A stretch of DNA of 64,000 nucleotides from Streptomyces davaonensis JCM 4913. GTDB taxonomy: Bacteria; Actinomycetota; Actinomycetes; Streptomycetales; Streptomycetaceae. The first letter of the stretch is position 1; each line of letters starts with the position of its first letter. The stretch covers positions 4,560,053 through 4,624,052 of the forward strand of contig NC_020504.1 in NCBI RefSeq assembly GCF_000349325.1. The letters are read 5' to 3'. A program made the position numbers and the translations under genes. Below, one piece after another: positions 29,826-37,477 of this stretch. The notes under the pieces were generated by a model. That model was not told the DNA's origin. It worked only from the letters and a program-made list of their open reading frames with translations, and made no database searches.

Positions 29826-31024
29826 CCTTCGGGCAGCAGGTGCCCGCGACACCGCGTATCGCGGTGCTCGCGGGCACCCCGCAACTGGTGCGCGCGGCCC
29901 GCACGTTGGGCATCGACACCGTCTTCGTGCACGACGCCGCGCGGCCGGCGCCGCCTGTCGCCGCGGAGGCCGACACGGCCCTCGCCGTGGACCTGGCGGA
30001 CACCGACGCGCTGCACGCGGCCCTGGCGCCGCTGCACGCCGAACGCCCCTTCGGGCGGGTGCTGTCGCTCACCGAGCGCGGCCTGCTGCCCACGGCCGCG
30101 CTCGCCGAACGGCTCGGCCTGCCCGGGAACTCGCTGCACACCGTGGGCCTGCTCCAGGACAAGCAGCGTATGCGGGAGATCCTCAACGCCCGTGGCATCG
30201 GCCCGGTGCACACCGCCGCGCCGCGCGACGCGGCCGACCTCGCCGCGTTCTGCCGTACGACAGGCGGTCCGGTCATCCTCAAACCCGCGGCCGGCACCAG
30301 CAGTCAGGCCGTCTTCCGGGTGGCCGGGCCGCAGGCCGCCGAGGACGTCTGGCGGGCGTTCGAAGCGGCGGGCGGCACGCAGCCGATCGCCGAGGAGTAC
30401 CTCGACGGCCCCGAAATCAGCGTGGAGAGCTTCTCCTACGACGGGAAGCACACCGTGCTCGCGGTGACCGACAAGCTGGTCGGTCCCGCGTTCGTGGAGA
30501 CCGGGCACACCCAGCCGAGCGCCCTGCCCGCGCCCGTCCTGGCGGAGGTCGCCGCCCTCGTCCACGCCTTCCTGGACACCGTGGGACTGACGGAGGGACC
30601 GGCCCACACCGAGGTCAAGGTCACCGGGAAGGGCCCGCGCGTCCTGGAGTCGCACAACCGCATCGGCGGCGACAAGATCCGTGAACTGCTGCGCCGGGCC
30701 CATGGCCTGGACGTGGTGAGCCTCACCGCGGGCTGCCCGTTCGGTCTGCTGCGCCCGCCCGCCGGCCCACCCGTCGCCCGCCGGGGAGCGGCCATCCGCT
30801 TCCTGACTCCACCGCCCGGAACGGTCCGGCACATCGCCCTGCCCGACACCGGGGGCACCACCGCGGAGATCCAGCTGGACGTCGCGGTCGGCGACCTGGT
30901 CCGCCCGGTGCGCAGCTCGCAGGACCGCGCCGGACACATCATCACCGACGGCACGGACGCGGCCGACGCCGCCCGTGTCTGCGAGGAGTTGGCGGCCCGG
31001 GTGCGGATCGAAACGAGCGGGTGA
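29822..31024 (+). CDS. ATP-grasp ligase 1
   Basis: A 400-residue carboxylate-amine ligase of the ATP-grasp superfamily. A Rossmann-like N-terminal domain (RIAVLAGTPQLVRAARTLGI) leads into the lid segment GGPVILKPAAGTSSQAVFRV near 155, IAEEYLDGPEISVESFSYDG near 190, and metal-binding THTEVKVTGKGPRVLESHNRIGG type residues near 265-280. Such enzymes activate a carboxylate as acyl phosphate and couple it to an amine. In phosphonate clusters they build dipeptides or amides; the two here suggest two couplings. ATG overlaps the upstream stop (ATGA). Confidence 0.9.
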   Translation: MTFGQQVPATPRIAVLAGTPQLVRAARTLGIDTVFVHDAARPAPPVAAEADTALAVDLADTDALHAALAPLHAERPFGRVLSLTERGLLPTAALAERLGLPGNSLHTVGLLQDKQRMREILNARGIGPVHTAAPRDAADLAAFCRTTGGPVILKPAAGTSSQAVFRVAGPQAAEDVWRAFEAAGGTQPIAEEYLDGPEISVESFSYDGKHTVLAVTDKLVGPAFVETGHTQPSALPAPVLAEVAALVHAFLDTVGLTEGPAHTEVKVTGKGPRVLESHNRIGGDKIRELLRRAHGLDVVSLTAGCPFGLLRPPAGPPVARRGAAIRFLTPPPGTVRHIALPDTGGTTAEIQLDVAVGDLVRPVRSSQDRAGHIITDGTDAADAARVCEELAARVRIETSG

Positions 31025-31710
31025 GCGCGGTGCGCCATGCCGTGGTGACCGACATCCACGGGGACACAGCGCGGCTGCGAGCCGTTCTCGAGGGGATCCG
31101 TGCGCAGCGGGTGGAACGGGTGGTCTGCCTCGGCGACGTGTTCGAGTGCCGGGTCGGGAAACGGGAGGTGGCCGGGTACGAGTTCGGCGGCCGCCTGACC
31201 GACGTCTTCGACCCGGACCCCGAACTCGCCCGGCTCCTGCACGGGGTACGGCTGGTGCGGGGCAACCAGGAGGAGCGGATCCGCGCCCTGGTGCCCGACC
31301 ACCACCTGCCCGACTGGACCCGCCCGCTGCTCGACGCCCCCTTGGAGCACCGCACCGACTTCGCCCTGTACTGCCACGGCCACCCGTTGCCGTGGCGTGA
31401 ACTGGAACCGGGGCTGTGGTGCCCCGCCGAGGCGGACTTTCCCGGCCGGGCGCTGGTGCACGGACACCATCACCGCAGTGCCGTGTACCGCCTGCGGCCG
31501 GGCCCCAACGGCCGCCCGGTGCGGGTGGAACGCCTGCCCGTGCGGTTCGGGGAGCCGATCCCGCTCGCGCCGGACGGCCGCTACGTCGTCAACGTGGGCT
31601 CCGTCACCCGCTGCGCCCCGGACCGCGGCCCCTCCCCCGTCTGGGCCGTCGTCGACGAGGCCGCCGCCACCGTCACCTACCACCACGCACCGCATCCCAC
31701 GGCCCCATGA
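31021..31710 (+). CDS. calcineurin-like metallophosphoesterase
   Basis: A 229-residue metallophosphoesterase with all blocks: VVTDIHGDTARLR near 8-20, VCLGDVFE near 36, LVRGNQEE near 77 (GNHE-type, with Gln for His), YCHGHP near 118 and LVHGHHH near 144. It is similar in size to YfcE and diadenosine-tetraphosphatase-type enzymes. It could remove a phosphate added by the HprK-like kinase, or unmask a protected final product. Placement between two ligases favours a late step; substrate is unknown. GTG overlaps the upstream stop. Confidence 0.85.
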   Translation: MSAVRHAVVTDIHGDTARLRAVLEGIRAQRVERVVCLGDVFECRVGKREVAGYEFGGRLTDVFDPDPELARLLHGVRLVRGNQEERIRALVPDHHLPDWTRPLLDAPLEHRTDFALYCHGHPLPWRELEPGLWCPAEADFPGRALVHGHHHRSAVYRLRPGPNGRPVRVERLPVRFGEPIPLAPDGRYVVNVGSVTRCAPDRGPSPVWAVVDEAAATVTYHHAPHPTAP

Positions 31711-31739
31711 CCCACGGCCCCTCAACCCACGGAGAAGCA

Positions 31740-32897
31740 GTGACCCGGCAGGTACTCCTGCTCAACTCGGACAAGCCCGAGGTCCTCGAGGCCCTGGCCC
31801 GTCGCCCCGACGTGACCGTCCGCGTCATCACCCGCAAGGTGTACGCCGACCTGTACCGCAATCATGAGGTGGCGTACGTCGACAACTTCGCCGACCTGAC
31901 ACAGGTCGAGCAGGCGGCGTACGAACTCGCCGCACACGGCCCCGTCGACCACGTCATCGCAGCCACCGAGAAGAGCGTGCCGGCGGCCGGGCTGGTCCGC
32001 GTTCTGCTCGGCGTGCCCGGTCCGGGCTTCGACCAGTCCCTGTGGGGCGCCCACAAGCGGGCCATGAAGGACAGGCTGCGTGCCGCCGGCCTCCCGGTGA
32101 CGGACTACGCCCAGGCCGCCACGGTCGACGAAGTGCCCCGGGCGGCGGAGCGGACCGGCTGGCCCGTCATGATCAAGCCGGTGTTCGGCGCCGCCTCGAA
32201 ATGCACCTACCGCGTCGACTCCCCCGAGGAGTTCGCCGAGCGGCACCGGGCCGGCGACTTCGCCGACCTCGCGGGCAAGCGGCTGCCGGTCCAGGTGGAG
32301 CGCCTGGTGCGGTTCACGCACGAGTACCACTGCGACGGCGTCGTCCACGACGGCGAGGTGGCCCGCGCGGCCGTCTCCCGCTACTTCCTCCCGCCGCTTC
32401 GCGTCTCGCCGAACCTGAACAGCGGGTACGTCGCCGACCAGGCCGACCCGTTCTCGCGGGAGGTCCTGGACCTGCACCGCCGGGTGGTCGCCGCGCTCGG
32501 CCTGTCGGCCGGGGTCACACACCTGGAGGTGTTCCGAACCCAGGCGGGACCGGTCATCGGCGAAGTGGCCGTACGGCCGGGCGGCATGGGCATCTCCCGG
32601 ATGTGGTGGCACGCCTTCGGGCTGGATTTGTGGGAGGAGTTCGTCCGGGTCTCGGCCGGTGAACAGCCCAGCCGCCCGGCCCGCGAACCGCACCCCGAGA
32701 CGATCGGCCGTACCCGGCTGCCCGCGCTGCCCGGCCTGCGCGAGCGCGTACTGGCCCTGCCCGGCGTGCTGGAGGTGCTGACGCCCGAGGAGTGCGCCAG
32801 CCCGGGGCATCTGGAGGCGTACTTCAAGGCCGCGGACGAGACGGCAGCGGAGACGTTCATCGCGGGGCTGCACGAGTTGGCCGGGCCCGCGGCATGA
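31740..32897 (+). CDS. ATP-grasp ligase 2
   Basis: A 385-residue ATP-grasp enzyme, distinct from ligase 1. QVLLLNSDKPEVLEALARRP starts the Rossmann part, GWPVMIKPVFGAASKCTYRV near 142 is the ATP lid, and THLEVFRTQAGPVIGEVAVR near 260-280 holds the metal ligands. The GTG at 31740 is preferred because GGAGAAG precedes it; the ATG at 31707 overlaps the phosphoesterase stop but has no ribosome site. A carboxylate-amine ligase step, perhaps adding a second amino acid, is inferred. Confidence 0.88.
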   Translation: MTRQVLLLNSDKPEVLEALARRPDVTVRVITRKVYADLYRNHEVAYVDNFADLTQVEQAAYELAAHGPVDHVIAATEKSVPAAGLVRVLLGVPGPGFDQSLWGAHKRAMKDRLRAAGLPVTDYAQAATVDEVPRAAERTGWPVMIKPVFGAASKCTYRVDSPEEFAERHRAGDFADLAGKRLPVQVERLVRFTHEYHCDGVVHDGEVARAAVSRYFLPPLRVSPNLNSGYVADQADPFSREVLDLHRRVVAALGLSAGVTHLEVFRTQAGPVIGEVAVRPGGMGISRMWWHAFGLDLWEEFVRVSAGEQPSRPAREPHPETIGRTRLPALPGLRERVLALPGVLEVLTPEECASPGHLEAYFKAADETAAETFIAGLHELAGPAA

Positions 32898-34132
32898 CCA
32901 CCTCCGCCCCGGGCCGGGCGCGCGCCCTGCTCGACGCCGCTCTGCCCGCTCCCGGCGAACCCCGACTGCTCGCCCTGTCATGGCTGATCAAGACGGTCGG
33001 CAGCGGGCTCTATCTGACCACCAGCACCCTGTTCTTCACGCGGGTCGTCGGACTGCCCGTGCACCAGGTCGCCTCCGCGCTCACCGTCGCCGGGATCGCG
33101 GCGCTGGCCGGTGCCGTACCGCTGGGGAAGATGGCGGACCGGTTCGGCCCCCGGCCGACGTACACCGGCCTGCTCGGCGTCCAGTTCGCCACGATGGCCG
33201 CGCTGGCCTTCGCCCGTACGTTCCCGGTGTTCCTGGCACTGATCCTGGTCTTCCTCCTCGCCGAGCAGGGCAGCACCGCGGCCCGCGGCGCGCTGGTCGC
33301 CACGGTCGGGGAGGGCGTCGAACGGGTGCGGCTGCGGGCCTATCTGCGGGTGGTGACCAACGTCGGCGTCACGATCGGCGCGGCGGCCTCGGCGCTGGTC
33401 ATCCAGGCCGACACCACGGCCGGGTACATGGCCTTGCTGTGGTGCACCGCGCTGACCTACCCGGCAGCGGCGGTGCCACTGCGGTGGCTGCGTGCACGGG
33501 AGTCCCGGCCCGCCGAGAAGGCGCCGCCCACCGGTTCCGGCTGGCAGGTCCTGCGCGACCGGCGCTACGCCGCCGTCACCCTGATCTGCGGTGTTCTGTC
33601 GCTCCAGGCGCAGGTGCTGTCCTTCGCCGTACCGCTGTGGGTACTGGGGCACACCGAGGCACCGCCGGTCCTGGTATCGGGCATCGTCGCCGTCAACACG
33701 GTGATGGTGATCTGTCTACAGATACGGTTCAGCCGCGGCGCCGAGGACGACCGTCGGGCCGCACGTATGTGCCGGGACTCGGGGATCGCCCTGTTCGCCG
33801 CGTGCGCGCTGGTGGCGTTCACCGGCGGGATGGACGGCCGGCCGGCGACGGTTCTGCTGCTTCTCTTCGCCGCCGCCCTCACCTTCGGCGAACTGTGGCT
33901 GTCGGCAGGCTCGTTCGGGCTGAGCTTCTCCCTCGCGCCGGACGGCATGCACGGCCAGTACCAGGGCTTCTTCTCCCTGGGCCGCGGCGCCGCGACCGCG
34001 GTGGCACCGGTGCTGATCGCGGTCCTCTGCCTCGGCGACCACCCGCGCGCGGGTTGGCTCGTGCTGGGCGCCCTGTTCGCCCTGGCGGGAGCGGCGGCTC
34101 CACTGGCACTGCGGGCGCCCGCACCGAGCTGA
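32894..34132 (+). CDS. MFS exporter of the phosphonate cluster
   Basis: A 412-residue major facilitator with about 12 transmembrane helices. The loop 2-3 motif is GKMADRFGPRPTY near residues 78-90, with LAEQGSTAARGALVATVGEG in the N-terminal half. Drug-exporter-type MFS proteins in biosynthetic clusters usually export the product and give resistance. It is the last gene of the operon; ATG at 32894 overlaps the ligase stop, and a hairpin terminator follows after 26 bases. Confidence 0.9.
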   Translation: MTTSAPGRARALLDAALPAPGEPRLLALSWLIKTVGSGLYLTTSTLFFTRVVGLPVHQVASALTVAGIAALAGAVPLGKMADRFGPRPTYTGLLGVQFATMAALAFARTFPVFLALILVFLLAEQGSTAARGALVATVGEGVERVRLRAYLRVVTNVGVTIGAAASALVIQADTTAGYMALLWCTALTYPAAAVPLRWLRARESRPAEKAPPTGSGWQVLRDRRYAAVTLICGVLSLQAQVLSFAVPLWVLGHTEAPPVLVSGIVAVNTVMVICLQIRFSRGAEDDRRAARMCRDSGIALFAACALVAFTGGMDGRPATVLLLLFAAALTFGELWLSAGSFGLSFSLAPDGMHGQYQGFFSLGRGAATAVAPVLIAVLCLGDHPRAGWLVLGALFALAGAAAPLALRAPAPS

Positions 34133-34158
34133 CCAACCATCACCCGACCAACACAAAA

Positions 34159-34187
34159 GACCAGGCCAGAAAACATCTGACCTGGTC
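34159..34187. terminator. bidirectional hairpin between the MFS gene and tRNA-Thr
   Basis: GACCAGGCCAGA pairs with TCTGACCTGGTC with one mismatch and a five-base loop. On the minus strand it is followed by a T-rich run (TCTTTTGT), so it can end the tRNA transcript as well as the 12-gene operon. Confidence 0.85.
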
Positions 34188-34192
34188 CCGAG

Positions 34193-34269
34193 TGGAGCCG
34201 CCTTCGGGATTCGAACCCGAGACCTACGCATTACGAGTGCGTTGCTCTGGCCATCTGAGCTAAGGCGGC
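34193..34269 (-). tRNA. tRNA-Thr (anticodon CGT)
   Basis: On the minus strand the cloverleaf is complete. The acceptor GCCGCCT pairs with AGGCGGC, the anticodon stem ACGCA/TGCGT encloses CTCGTAA with CGT as anticodon, and the T arm is TCGGG TTCGAAT CCCGA. The discriminator base is T and the 3' CCA is encoded. CGT reads ACG (Thr). It borders the phosphonate cluster on its 3' side, a position often used by integrating elements. Confidence 0.97.
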
Positions 34270-34388
34270 GCGCTGTCCGCACTATGGTGCGATCAGCAAC
34301 GTCGGTAAGTCTACACAGTTTCTGAGGGTGCTCCGTACCCGGCCCGGAGGGGGTCGTTCCGGAGCCGGGGGCAGGGGCTGTGCAGGGG

Positions 34389-35975
34389 CTATGAGCAGCG
34401 CTTTCGGTCCGTGGGAGGGGTGCCTCGGAGGAGGTAGGCGTTGATCGTGCGGTCGATGCAGTCGCTGCCGCGGCCGTACGCGGTGTGGCCGTCTCCCTCG
34501 TAGGTGAGCAGGCGGGCCGAGGTGAGCTGGGAGGCCAGGGCGCGGGCCCAGCGGTACGGGGTCGCCGGGTCGCGGGTGGTGCCGACCACGACGATCGGGG
34601 CCGCTCCCTGCGCCTCGATGCGGTGCGGCTCACCGGTGGCGGCCACCGGCCAGTACGCGCAGTTCAGGGACGCCCAGGCCAGGCCCTCGCCGAAGACGGG
34701 GGACGCCTTCTCGAAGGCGGGCAGCGCGTCCCGCACCTGTTCGGGGGTGTCGAAGGCGGCGGGGAGGTCCAGGCAGTTCACGGCGGCGTTGGCGAACATC
34801 AGGTTCGAGTAGCGGCCGTCCGCGTCCCGCTCGTAGTAGCTGTCCGCGAGGACCAGCAGTCCGGCGCCGTCGTTCTCCTTCATCGCCGTGGTCAGCGCCT
34901 CGCGCAGTTGCGCCCAGGCCGCCTCGTCGTACATCGCCGCGATCACGCCGATCGTGGCCAGGGACTCGCCGAGCTTGCGGCCGTCCGCGTCGCCCGTCGG
35001 GATCGGTTGGGCATCGAGCTTCTCGAAGAAGGCCTTGAGGTTGTCGCCGACCTTGTCCGCCTTCGTGCCCAGCGGGCAGTCCGGCTGCTGGACGCAGTCC
35101 CGCGCGAACGCCTTGAACGCCGTCTCGAACCCCGCAGTCTGGTCGAGGTTCAGCCGACGGGCGGGGAGTGAGGGGTCCATGGCGCCGTCCAGGACCAGGC
35201 GCCCGGCCCGCTGCGGGAACAGTCCCGCGTACGTCGCCCCGAGGAAGGTGCCGTACGACGCCCCCACATAGGTCAGCCGCTCGTCCCCCAGCACCGCGCG
35301 CAGGATGTCCATGTCCCGCGCCGCCTCGACGGTGGACACATGGCGCAGCAGCTCCGGCGAGTCCGCCCCGCAGCCCTCGGCGAGCTTCTTGTACGCGTCC
35401 ACCAGCGCCGACTGCTCCGCCCCGTCGTCGGGTGTGAGATCGGTCTGGGTGTACGTGTCCATGTCCGGCCCGTCCAGGCATTCGACGGGTTCGCTGCGGG
35501 CGACGCCCCGCGGGTCGACGGCGACCATGTCGTAGCGGGCGCGGACCTCGGCCGGGTAGCCGATACCGGCGTACGCCTGGAGGTAGCCGACCGCCGAGCC
35601 TCCCGGCCCGCCCGGATTGACCAGCAGCGACCCGATCCGCTCGCCCGGTCCGGTGGCCTTCTTGCGGGCCACGGCCAGCCGGATGTCGCCCTCCTCCGGT
35701 TTCGCGTAGTCGAGCGGCGCCTTCAGCGTGGCGCACTGGAAGCCGGGGACTCCGCAGCTGCGCCAGGCCAGCTTCTGCCCGTAGTACGACGCGAGCGCGT
35801 CCGGCGTCGCCTGCGGCAGCGCGGCCAGGGCGGGCGCGGCCGCCGGGCTCGCGGAGGTGGTCGATCCGCCCGTGGAGCACGCGGAGACCACCAGCGCGGC
35901 CGTGGCGAGGAAGGCTCCCGCCGCGCGGGCTCGGCGGGGCTGGGCGGGGGTCGGGTGGGGGCGCCTGATGTGCAT
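34389..35975 (-). CDS. secreted tripeptidyl-aminopeptidase-like alpha/beta hydrolase (S33)
   Basis: A 528-residue exported lipoprotein: basic N-terminus, hydrophobic core and the lipobox VVSACS. The hydrolase has the oxyanion segment LLVNPGGPGGSAVGY near 115, nucleophile Ser in TYVGASYGTFLGATYAG near 240, Asp in GTTRDPATPYRWA near 470, and catalytic His in YEGDGHTAYGRGSDC near 500, with a C-terminal TAP-like cap. Relatives (SlpD/E, Tap) remove N-terminal tripeptides outside the cell. It is in the core gene block following the tRNA. Confidence 0.93.
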   Translation of the reverse strand: MHIRRPHPTPAQPRRARAAGAFLATAALVVSACSTGGSTTSASPAAAPALAALPQATPDALASYYGQKLAWRSCGVPGFQCATLKAPLDYAKPEEGDIRLAVARKKATGPGERIGSLLVNPGGPGGSAVGYLQAYAGIGYPAEVRARYDMVAVDPRGVARSEPVECLDGPDMDTYTQTDLTPDDGAEQSALVDAYKKLAEGCGADSPELLRHVSTVEAARDMDILRAVLGDERLTYVGASYGTFLGATYAGLFPQRAGRLVLDGAMDPSLPARRLNLDQTAGFETAFKAFARDCVQQPDCPLGTKADKVGDNLKAFFEKLDAQPIPTGDADGRKLGESLATIGVIAAMYDEAAWAQLREALTTAMKENDGAGLLVLADSYYERDADGRYSNLMFANAAVNCLDLPAAFDTPEQVRDALPAFEKASPVFGEGLAWASLNCAYWPVAATGEPHRIEAQGAAPIVVVGTTRDPATPYRWARALASQLTSARLLTYEGDGHTAYGRGSDCIDRTINAYLLRGTPPTDRKRCS

Positions 35976-36105
35976 CAGGCGAGCGTAACTCTATGCAGCC
36001 GATTGGTTTCCCTCTGTGCACGATGCAGCTCGTACGGGTTACCCCGTCAGCCTTCTGTTGATCGCGGGGAGGACGGACTGATCGCGGGGAAGACGGCCTG
36101 TCGGC

Positions 36106-37311
36106 TCAGCCCGCTCTCAGCGCCATCGTCATCGCCTCCACCGCCAGCAGCGGCGCCACATTGCGGTCCAGGGCGTCCCGGCAGGCGGCGATGGCCTCGA
36201 TACGGCGGAGTGTGGACTCGGGGGAGCTGCCCCGGGCCAGGCGGTCCAGGGTGTCCTCGGCGTCGGCGTTGGCGATCGCCACGCGGGAGCCGAGCTGGAG
36301 GGCCAGGACGTCGCGGTAGAAGGCGGTGAGGTCGGTCAGGGCGAGGTCGAGGCTGTCGCGCTGGGTCCGGGTGCGGCGGCGCTTCTGCTTGTCCTCCAGG
36401 TCCTTCATCACGCCCGCCGTACCGCGCGGGAGCCGGCCGCCCTGGGCCGCGCCGAGTGCCGCCTTCAGCTCCTCGGTCTCCTTGCCGTCCCGCTCCTCGG
36501 CAAGTTGTTTGGCGTCCTCGGCCGCCGCGTCGACGAGTTCCTGCGCGGCCCGGAGGCAGCCGCCGATGTCCTCGACCCGCAACGGCAGCTTCAGTACGGC
36601 GGCTCTGCGCTCACGGGCGGCCGGGTCGGTGGCGAGTCGGCGGGCCCGGTCGACGTGGCCCTGGGTGGCACGGGCCGCCGCGGCGGCGACCGCGGGTTCG
36701 ATGCCTTCCCTGCGTACGAGCATGTCGGCGACCGCGTCGACCGAGGGCGTGCGCAGGTTCAGGTGACGGCAGCGGGAGCGGATCGTGGGCAGGACGTCCT
36801 CGATGGAGGGGGCGCACAGGAGCCAGACCGTGCGCGGGGCCGGTTCCTCCACCGCCTTCAGGACGGCGTTGGCCGACTTCTCGTTCAGGCGCTCGGCATC
36901 CTCGACGAGGATGACCTGCCAGCGGCCGTTGGCGGGTGAGGTGAACGACTTGCGGACGGTGTCCCGCATGTCGTCGGCGAGGATCTGGGTGCCCACGGCG
37001 GCGACGGTGGTGACGTCGGCGTGGGTGCCCACCAGGGCCGTATGGCAGCCGTCGCAGAAGCCGCAGCCGGGGGCTCCGCCGAGGGCGCGGTCGGGGCTGA
37101 CGCACTGGAGGGCGGCGGCGAAGGCGCGGGCCGTCTGAGTGCGTCCGGAGCCGGGCGGGCCCGTGAACAGCCAGGCGTGAGTCATCTTCGACGCCTCGGG
37201 GGGCGGGGCGTCGGAGGCGGCCGCGGTGACCAGGGCGTCGGCGTCCCGGGCAGCGGCGGTGAGCTGCTCGCTCACCTTCTCCTGCCCCACCAGGTCATCC
37301 CACACGGTCAT
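36106..37311 (-). CDS. holB: DNA polymerase III delta' subunit
   Basis: A 401-residue clamp-loader subunit. MTVWDDLVGQEKVSEQL opens the AAA+ domain, the P-loop is FTGPPGSGRTQTARAF with Arg where ATPases have Lys (delta' is commonly a non-hydrolysing subunit), a zinc-binding CxxC region is PGCGFCDGCHTAL, and VILVEDAERLNEKSANAVLK with LLCAPSIEDVLPTIRSRCR follows. It helps load the sliding clamp. ATG at 37311 is chosen over an upstream in-frame ATG at 37377 because homologous proteins begin at this segment. The tmk fusion gene lies just upstream on the same strand. Confidence 0.93.
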   Translation of the reverse strand: MTVWDDLVGQEKVSEQLTAAARDADALVTAAASDAPPPEASKMTHAWLFTGPPGSGRTQTARAFAAALQCVSPDRALGGAPGCGFCDGCHTALVGTHADVTTVAAVGTQILADDMRDTVRKSFTSPANGRWQVILVEDAERLNEKSANAVLKAVEEPAPRTVWLLCAPSIEDVLPTIRSRCRHLNLRTPSVDAVADMLVRREGIEPAVAAAAARATQGHVDRARRLATDPAARERRAAVLKLPLRVEDIGGCLRAAQELVDAAAEDAKQLAEERDGKETEELKAALGAAQGGRLPRGTAGVMKDLEDKQKRRRTRTQRDSLDLALTDLTAFYRDVLALQLGSRVAIANADAEDTLDRLARGSSPESTLRRIEAIAACRDALDRNVAPLLAVEAMTMALRAG

Positions 37312-37477
37312 GACACACGCCGCCCTTCCGTCCACGTGCCGCGGTACGCCCTCCATTGTGAGGGGCGGCACTGACAACGAGGGCGGCGTGCCCGCGTACG
37401 CCTGCGCGGAGGGGGTTCGCGCTCAGCGCCGCCACCCCAGCAAGGCGCAGTGCCTCCACCCCAAGAAGGCTCCGCGC

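Noticed and set aside
23737..34132. Rhizocticin or plumbemycin cluster itself
   Set aside because: Homoserine-kinase-like and threonine-synthase-type resistance genes are missing, and the SHMT-like, class II aldolase, HprK-like and YjbQ genes are extra; only part of the logic is shared.
18174..34269. A proven mobile genomic island inserted at tRNA-Thr
   Set aside because: No integrase, transposase or direct repeat of the tRNA 3' end was found, so only a possibility is recorded.
34389..35975. Alpha/beta hydrolase as part of the phosphonate cluster
   Set aside because: It lies beyond the tRNA and terminator on the opposite strand and belongs to the conserved Streptomyces block with holB, tmk and topA.
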